Shown here: positions 57,491 through 64,000 of the stretch, piece after piece | Position numbering within the stretch: position 1 is the first letter of the stretch | Layout: every line of letters begins with the position of its first letter | Origin: Poronia punctata | Lineage: Eukaryota; Ascomycota; Sordariomycetes; Xylariales; Xylariaceae | Length of the DNA stretch: 64,000 bases | Reading direction: 5' to 3' | Assembly (NCBI GenBank): GCA_022579005.1 | Contig: MU401482.1 | Coordinates: 206,313 to 270,312 of the forward strand | Program-made: the position numbers and the translations under genes | Notes under the pieces: generated by a model | What the model was told of the DNA's origin: nothing | The model's input: only the letters and a program-made list of their open reading frames with translations | Database searches by the model: none

Positions 57491-60377
57491 TCATGAATGC
57501 TCTGCTTCTTCCAGCTCCCGAACATATTTCACAAATCGTTTCTTATGTGTCTGCATAACCGTTAGATATTTTCCCCATGTCTGATCTGGGTCCAAGTGAG
57601 CGAAGAACTTACCATGCCGGCGTAGCGCCCATTCTTAAGGACACAAATATATCGAAGTCCAAGTTTGGCGAAGCACTCATATACCAGATCCATCGGGGAC
57701 TTGATGTCCAAAGCCACCGGGGCAGGGTCAATATAAGGTGTAAAGTCTGTAGGATCCCGATTGTTGACATCGTCATCGTCATCGTCTATGCTCGGAATAT
57801 CTGCCATTAGGCACAGGCTCGAACTCTCGTCTTCCAGGTTGTCTAATGCGTACTCCAGGTCTGGAGCTGGGATCAGGCCAACCAGAATGTTGTCTCTCAA
57901 GATGGGAAGACCTCCGTCCAGCTCTCCTGCTCTATGTAGCAACTCTAATCTGGCCCTCAACGTGGTGGCCGCTACAAGGGGCGAACTAGTTATATCAATC
58001 ACCCGCTCGCGCCGAACTCGCGACACGATGTCTGCGAGCTCACCGGTAAAGATGGGCTTGTGCTTGTTGTCCAGGTATGGGTAAGAGTTCATGGCTGTTA
58101 AAAGGTCGTAGATGCTGAGCGGCTCCAAAGCATCGGCCGTCCATTTAGCGACTAAGATGGCCAGAGAGAAAGGGAGCACGTAGTCCAGGCTTCCCGTCAA
58201 TTCAAAAAGAATAACGGCCAGAGTGACCGAAAGTCGCGTCACGCCGCACATGGTCGATCCGGCTGCGATAAGCCCGTAGACACCCGGTTGGACACAGGTC
58301 GACTCCTGAAGCAATGCGCACCCGCCCCAGATGGACCAATGCGGGAACCGAAGGACGGACCACTGTGCGATATGGCCGACGATGCGACCCATGAGGCCTC
58401 CAACCACCATGGAAGGAACGTAGATGCCGGCAGGTACTTTGATGCCGAAAGTAATGATGGTAAGAAATCCCTTAATCACAAAAGCGGCAAGCAGCATGAG
58501 AATGATGCCCGGTATGTCATCCATGCTCGAAGCACAAAGACCTAACCCTTCGTCCTTCCTGTCTTCGTCGCAGGGGGCAGCGAGGTTGAGTAGGAGCTTT
58601 GCCACGGGCAGTTTGGTGAGCGTATTCCAGTAACTCATCAGGCCGGTTACCAAGGCCACGAGGACGACCTCGACGACGGGATACTTTTTGATCACGGGGA
58701 TCTTCCGGAAGCTCAATGCCCAGCGACGGGACGCTTTGATGAACATGGCACCGGCAGCCCCGCCTAGTATGCCCACGACAATGAAGCCAACCAGTTCGAA
58801 CCACTCCCAGTCGATCTTGTACCGAACTTCGAACATGACGATCTTGTGTGTGCCGTACGGGTTGAGGAACTTTAGAGACAAGGCCGCTACGATGCAGCAA
58901 AAGAAGGTGCGGAACAACGTCTTGGCGGGGAAAAAGTAAGCAACCTCTTCGAGCCCAAAAAGCACACCGCCGAGGGGGGCACCGAAGGCGACGACAACAC
59001 CGGCGGCGGCGGCAGCCGAGAGCACCTCGCGCCTCTTGGCATCGTTATGGTCATACTTGTTGAATAATCGGCAGCAAATATTTCCAATGCAGGTCGCGAT
59101 ATGCACGTAAGGGCCTTCTTTGCCTAAGCTGAGACCCGACGCGACACTAATGACGAGGCCGACCGATTTGATAATCAATGTCTTCAATCCTAAGAAGCCG
59201 TGAAGCACGAAACCACTGAGAATAACACGAACCTCGGCCACTCCGCTGCCGGCCGCAGAATAGTACACCATGGGCGGGGACGGTGGCTCTCTTTTCGGAG
59301 TTTGCGTTGGGCTGATCGGCTCGTCCTCGTCGTTGTCCACGTCCACAGGCCGCGAGTGTTCGGCGGCCAGGTTCTCGTCTAGGGTTGACATGCGATATGC
59401 GGACGGCACTACTGTCTTGGTCGTGAGAGTCAAAAGACAGGCTATAACGGAGAGTGTGATGACAGCGACAAGGTAAATAGCAAAGTCCGTCCACTGTTCA
59501 CCAAACGGATAGCCCCCCAAGACTTCAGACCAGGACCGCCAGTCCGTACATAGCCCATGAGGGCAGCAGCGCTACCACGATCTGGTCAGCCGCGACATGA
59601 GAAGGGATGTGATGGAAGGTGAGCGTTTCGGGTTGGGAAAGAAAAACAAACCTTCTCGTTCAAGTACCAACCCCGAGCACAATACCCATCCTTGAAATCA
59701 AATATGGTAGTTTCCGCCACGTCAACGCAATACGCTAATACAGCTACTAAGAACCCAACCACAGCACTGAGTATCCAACCTTGGGCGCCATCAAACAACG
59801 TGATGAGCCTACCACGCCAGTCTTTACGGTTCCGAAGTTGTTTGATTCTGTAGGAATCGGCAATACCGTCGTGCACCCAATCGGTGCAGGTAAACTGATC
59901 GTACCAGATGCGTTCGTCCGGGGCGATGGACATCTTCGACTCGGTCATAGACTCTTGACGGTCTGTGAGAGCCTGGACCAGCCGCTGACTCCATGATTCA
60001 TGTCGGTTGTGATTTCTAGTCGAACCGTAGTATGAAGTGCCTATATGATTTGTTAACGATCGGGACCGGTGCCAAGTAGATGCGAATAGACCAGACGGAC
60101 CGTGAAAACTTTGATTTCGTGATATATGGCTTGGCCGGTTGGGAGTTTCGTTACCGCTAGGTATGCGTATTCGGGAGCGCGAAGGTCGTAGCAGCGAAGT
60201 GTTTTCGTCTGGAGGGTCAGACATGCTGTTACGTCTTGTTCGTTTCTGGTGTTTTCGGCGGGCGGTTGGAGAGGAGGGGACAGATAGATAAGGATCCCTC
60301 TGGCCCTGGGATTCCCTCTGGGAGTCCATGGACGGAATAGAGGGAGGAATGAAGTCGTTCGACGTGCTCTCGCTCAT
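57491..60377 (-). CDS. CLC-type chloride transporter (Gef1-like)
   Basis: Three exons, right to left: 60377-59652, 59571-57613 and 57550-57491, giving 914 residues; introns are 80 and 62 nt. A ~190-residue Ser/Arg-rich disordered N-terminus precedes the first helix (GWILSAVVGFLVAVLAYCVD). CLC signatures: GSGVAEVR (350-357, Ser as expected for chloride, Ala where GSGxP has Pro), GKEGP (392-396, gating Glu394), GVLFGLEEV (the glutamate pair that carries the proton path in exchangers) and GVYGLIAAG with the central Tyr. C-terminal CBS domains follow. Joins restore WYLNEK-RCCPHGLCTDWR and YAGM-THKKRFVKYVREL. Both glutamates present suggest a Cl-/H+ exchanger of Golgi/endosome/vacuole type. The start at 60377 is the first ATG after an in-frame stop; a further 5' exon cannot be excluded. 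Confidence 0.92.
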
Positions 60378-61600
60378 GTCGACGTCGGTAACCTTGGTCT
60401 CAGCCTTGAAATCCAACGCGAGTTGAAACAAAAGCCGGGCCTAAGGGCATGCGATGGGAAAACATTAGACGCTGCCGAAGCCAAAGGCCGATGAAAGTAA
60501 CCAGATGGATGACCAAGTGATTATATGGATCTGGTCTGGTGCTTCAAAGTTCACACCCTACTTACATTAGGTTGGTAAGCTAAAGCATGTCAGTGGACAT
60601 CATAGGTACTCTAATCCGCTACTCGTAGGTAAGTACGTTGTAGATGAGGAGACAAGGAGTCGAAACGGCAAGCGGTGTCGATACCGATCGGTAGGTGCGA
60701 CTTGTGGGGTGATTCAATGAGAAAAACGGGGGCGAGCGCGACGGGGACCCGGATGGAATTGTATTCATTCTTCCCTTCTATTCTTCAATTTCAGTATTCG
60801 AGTAAATACGGACGTAGGCCGGCTACCTTTCGTCGATTGTATGATAATGTAGGTAGGCAGATCAAAGGCGTTAAATGTCAGAATATCCAGGGTAACACTG
60901 GAGGACCAGGCGTATCACAAGAACTTCTGTTGTTGCTCTACTTACGTGTACATGTACCTACGAGCAATACCTACTTGTACGTGTTACCCCAACCTCTGGT
61001 CTGATCCCACCCTCCCGGGAATAATTAAGAGTAAAAGCATGCTGCATTGCAGCCAGTACAACTCCCCGCTACCACGCCATGTACCTCATGACACCCTCGA
61101 TCATTATGCAGCCTCCAAAACTTCTGCCTCCAGCGACTCGAGGTCATTAGACTTGGCAAATGTTAGTAGGACTATCCCACGGTAAGCACTTGCCTAGGTT
61201 GGAGTTGATGTTCAGTTCCGAATATATTCCTGTTGATACTTCCTTACTCGTACATGCAACAAGTATATGCTGTCAGGGCTGTTTCCCGGCTACACATTAA
61301 AACGGTCGAGGACCTAACCTGCCCCCTGCCACCCTGCCACCCTGCCACGGCCTGCCTGCCAGCCACGCCAGCCTACTTATACTCAACGGCTCAAGTGATA
61401 GGTATATAGCCTGGAGCTACCTTACTAGGTAGGTACTTACTTTATAAAGTAATTGATTTACACAAACTGAGTGTCCGTCGTACTGTAAAAAGCAAAAGAG
61501 ATCCTTACTGCCGGGACTTTATGTACGACAATACAAGACGTGCCTATAGTTTAACAGCGATGATCTAATTTTTAGTTTTACCAGGTACATTTCTCATATG
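60378..61600. other. intergenic region
   Basis: 5' flank of the CLC gene. Includes a 'ccaccctgccaccctgccac' repeat near 61328-61347 and AGGTAC motifs (61427-61440). No gene recognised. Confidence 0.5.
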
Positions 61601-62038
61601 AGCATTGCTAGGTGCGCAGGGTACTAGTTGCTATTGACGCAGGGTCCAGGTGTCAACGGCTGTATAGCAGCCGCGCACTATATGCCACCTTACATACCTC
61701 TATGTCCGCGCTGTACAAGTTATGCTGCAAAACAAAAACCTTTACTTGTTATATACTAAGCCGCTGCCGTCGCCGCTGTTGCTGCCGTCGCCGCTGTTGT
61801 TGCCGTCGCCGCTGTTGCTGCCGTCGCTGTTATTTTTAAAAAATCTAACTTAGTAGGTACCTAGGTTAGGTAGGTAGTCATATATACTAAGGTTGCAAGA
61901 CTATGCATAGCTATATAGGTAAATAGGTCTGGTTAACATAGCATGCAAAGTCTTGCAATTAAGCGCGGCTGCCTTACAGCCGTTAACACTTGGACCCTGC
62001 GCCAATAGTAATTTTTACCCTGCGCACCTAGCAACGCT
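61601..62038. mobile_element. 438-bp element with 76-bp terminal inverted repeats (MITE-like)
   Basis: The left end 61601-61676 and the reverse complement of 61963-62038 align gaplessly with 66 of 76 identities by my count. Conserved blocks include TTGCTAGGTGCGCAGGGTA, GCGCAGGGTCCA-type and AACGGCTGTA with GCAGCCGCGC. The interior has no transposase: it holds an 18-bp tandem repeat, AGGTACCT-type DNA and an inner inverted repeat (61893-61908 with 61943-61958, 15 of 16). Long TIRs without coding capacity define a MITE or deleted DNA transposon. A target-site duplication is not clear; flanks 'tctcatatg' and 'ttctatatg' are only weakly alike, so the superfamily is open. Confidence 0.75.
61767..61828. 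repeat. 18-bp tandem repeat CCGTCGCCGCTGTTGCTG
   Basis: Three full head-to-tail copies (61767, 61785, 61803) with one C/T variant, plus a partial fourth. It lies inside the TIR element. Confidence 0.85.
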
Positions 62039-62263
62039 CTTCTATATGTACGTGTACTGGTATGTACTGATAAGCAAGTGTTTGATGTTTGCGTTGTGTT
62101 AGTACCGTGTATGCACAGTTACGTACTGTCTTTAGCTGCCGCGTCAGAAGCGTGTCCTGTGATTCAAACGCGATTTAGCTTGGCACGTCAAGTTGCATCT
62201 CTTATTAACTAGTGGAGTGCGGGCTACCTAGTCTACGAGTAGGTACTAGGTAGGGTTGGCAAA

Positions 62264-62299
62264 TGGGTACCCATGGGTAATTTTTGGGTACCCATGGGT
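62264..62299. repeat. paired palindromic repeat TGGGTACCCATGGGT
   Basis: Two identical 15-nt copies at 62264-62278 and 62285-62299. Each contains the palindrome GGGTACCC overlapping CCCATGGG. They lie between the TIR element and the 20-bp array. Confidence 0.8.
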
Positions 62300-62340
62300 C
62301 CATTTTAGCGCTATGGGTAATAGGTACCTATGGAAATATT

Positions 62341-62540
62341 TGATAGGTACCTATATATAGTAATAGGTACCTATATATAGTAATAGGTACTTATATATAG
62401 TAATGGGTACTTATATATAGCAATAGGTACTTATATATAGCAATAAGTACTTATATATAGTAATAAGTATTTATATATAGCAATAAGTACTTATATATAG
62501 CAATAAGTACTTATATATAGTAATAAGTACTTATATATTA
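62341..62540. repeat. 20-bp tandem array (TAATAGGTACCTATATATAG type)
   Basis: Ten successive 20-nt units. The core changes along the array from GGTACC (units 1-2) to GGTACT (3-5) to AGTACT or AGTATT (6-10), merging into AT-rich DNA. All of these core changes are G-to-A or C-to-T. Confidence 0.9.
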
Positions 62541-64000
62541 TAATAAGTATATATATAAAATTATATATTTATAAAAAAACATATTTATAAACTTAATACT
62601 TATAATTGCTTAAAATTAACTAGCTAGGCTAAAGCAAAATATAATAAGCATTATAGCTAGTATACTTTTATTACTTTTACTTTATATGCTTTTTTTGCTT
62701 TTTTTGCTTTTTTTGCTTTTATTGCGTTTAGCTTTAAAAGCTGCCTTTTTAGTAGCTTATTTTTTTTTAAAATCTTAGCAAGCCTTTTTAACTTTTTTTA
62801 TATTAACTAAGCATTTATAAATGTTTGCTTTATTATATAAATATTTAAAGCTTTATAGCTTTAAGCTATTAATATTTATATGTTTTATAATTTTTATAAT
62901 AAAAAATATAAAATAAATATTTTTAAAAAAAAGTATAACTTAGCTAGCATAAATAGTAGCTTAAAAAGTAGCTATAGCAAATTAGTATATAATTAGTATA
63001 TTTAAACTTTAGTATACTTACTTATAAATAAGCTTATAAGCGTTTTTTTACTTGCTTTTTTTAGCGTTTAAAAAGCAAATGCTTAAATATAAAAATCTTT
63101 TTAAGTAACGCTTTATATAACTTTTTTTATAAGCTTAGTAAAAAAAGCTAAAAGTATAGCTTGCTTTAAATAGCTTTAGTTTTACTTTTTAAATATAGTA
63201 GTAAAGGTTTGCTTTATTAAAATATAATTAGTATATAAATAAAAATAATAAAATTATATAAAATATATTTTTAATTATAAGTAACTATTTTCTTTTTTTA
63301 AGCACTTTAATATTTTTTATAGTATTTATAAGTATTGCTTTTTATAATTTTAAGTTTACTTTAAGTTTTTTTTTTGCTATCTTTTTTTTTTTAGCATTTT
63401 TATAAAGTAGTATTGTTTTATTTGCAAGTTATTTAACCTACTTATTTAAATTAGTATATATTTAATAAATATAAATACTTTATTTAAGTATACTTATACT
63501 TTTAGTTTTAGCTTGTGCTGCTATATTTAATAACTTTAAAAAAGGTTTAGTATTAGCAAGCTTAAATATATTAGTATATAATTAGTATATAAAATATAGT
63601 TTACTTACTAAGGCTATTTTAGCTATAATTTTTAGCTATATTTATATTATAACTATATATATTAGCAATATACGTAATAATATATTAAATTTTAAAAAAC
63701 TTAATTAAAATTAAGTATAGTAACCTAAGGTATATAAAAATATACGTACTTTATTATTTACTTAAAATTATACTAGTAAAGTTGCTATATAAGTATAAGT
63801 AAGTATAAATTAGTTAGTATAAGTAAGTATTTAAATTAACTAAAATGTACTTAAGTACTAATATATACAAGGCTTACTTTAAATAATAGGGCTTACTTTT
63901 TTCTAATCTATTTTTTAATATATTAATTAAATTTAAAAATTAAAAAATTATTAACTAAAAAAATTAAAAAAATTTATTATAAAAATAATTTATTTTTTAT
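62541..64000. other. extremely AT-rich block
   Basis: Almost only A/T with isolated GC, TAGC and AGCTT islets; no coding capacity. It contains a 9-bp repeat of 'gcttttttt' (about 62689-62718). Such blocks in filamentous ascomycetes are usually RIP-mutated transposon islands, centromeric or subtelomeric DNA; which one cannot be told. It runs off the window end. Confidence 0.75.

Noticed and set aside
57562..57612. Open-frame C-terminus of the CLC protein reading VSSSLTWTQIRHGENI
   Set aside because: This is read-through of an intron with a GTAAGT donor. Splicing to 57550 restores the family C-terminus THKKRFVKYVREL.
1..64000. CRISPR array, bacterial operon or integrated prophage
   Set aside because: Spliced genes, nuclear tRNAs with introns and fungal families throughout. 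No regularly spaced identical repeats with unique spacers were seen; the only regular array is the contiguous 20-bp repeat at 62341.

Overview
The window reads as nuclear DNA of a filamentous ascomycete (Pezizomycotina, most likely Sordariomycetes). Genes are separated by long, microsatellite-rich intergenic DNA. Introns are short (52-212 nt) with GT/AG borders and often a visible CTAAC/CTGAC-type branch site. The proteins are fungal families (Zn2Cys6 regulator, DUF2985, PalB/Rim13 calpain, Vts1, Gef1-type CLC). I rebuilt 16 protein genes by joining exons; every join keeps the reading frame and restores a family motif or a continuous family-like sequence. There are also three nuclear tRNA genes, two of them with introns.

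Left part (1-9 kb): a 10-N assembly gap lies between two diverged copies of one 92-nt sequence. After it come a DHA2-type MFS transporter (-), a salicylate-hydroxylase-like FAD monooxygenase (+) and a Zn2Cys6 regulator (+). This trio looks like a small catabolic or metabolite gene cluster, with the transporter and enzyme sharing a divergent promoter.

Middle (9-33 kb): a 5.8-kb gene-poor stretch, a Yippee-like protein, an SLC35F6-like transporter, a DUF2985 membrane protein, an intron-containing tRNA-Leu(AAG), the tRNA-splicing endonuclease subunit Sen15 and a seven-exon zinc alcohol dehydrogenase. A 9.1-kb stretch without recognisable genes follows, leading up to a C2H2 transcription factor that has three short upstream ORFs.

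Right part (33-60 kb) is housekeeping-rich: C2H2 factor, PalB/Rim13 calpain, peroxisomal ATP carrier (Ant1/Pmp47), ribosomal protein L29, Vts1, TFIIIC subunit Tfc4/Sfc4, an aldo-keto reductase, an SDR, a tRNA-Ile(AAT)/tRNA-Ala(AGC) pair with a tRNA 3'-half behind it, and a Gef1-type chloride transporter.

End (60.4-64 kb): a 438-bp element with 76-bp terminal inverted repeats, a 20-bp tandem array that decays step by step towards A/T, and an extremely AT-rich block. This is the edge of a repeat compartment, probably shaped by RIP-like mutation. Several parts of the tRNA pathway occur together (TFIIIC subunit, splicing endonuclease subunit, intron-bearing tRNAs), but nothing shows that they form one functional unit.
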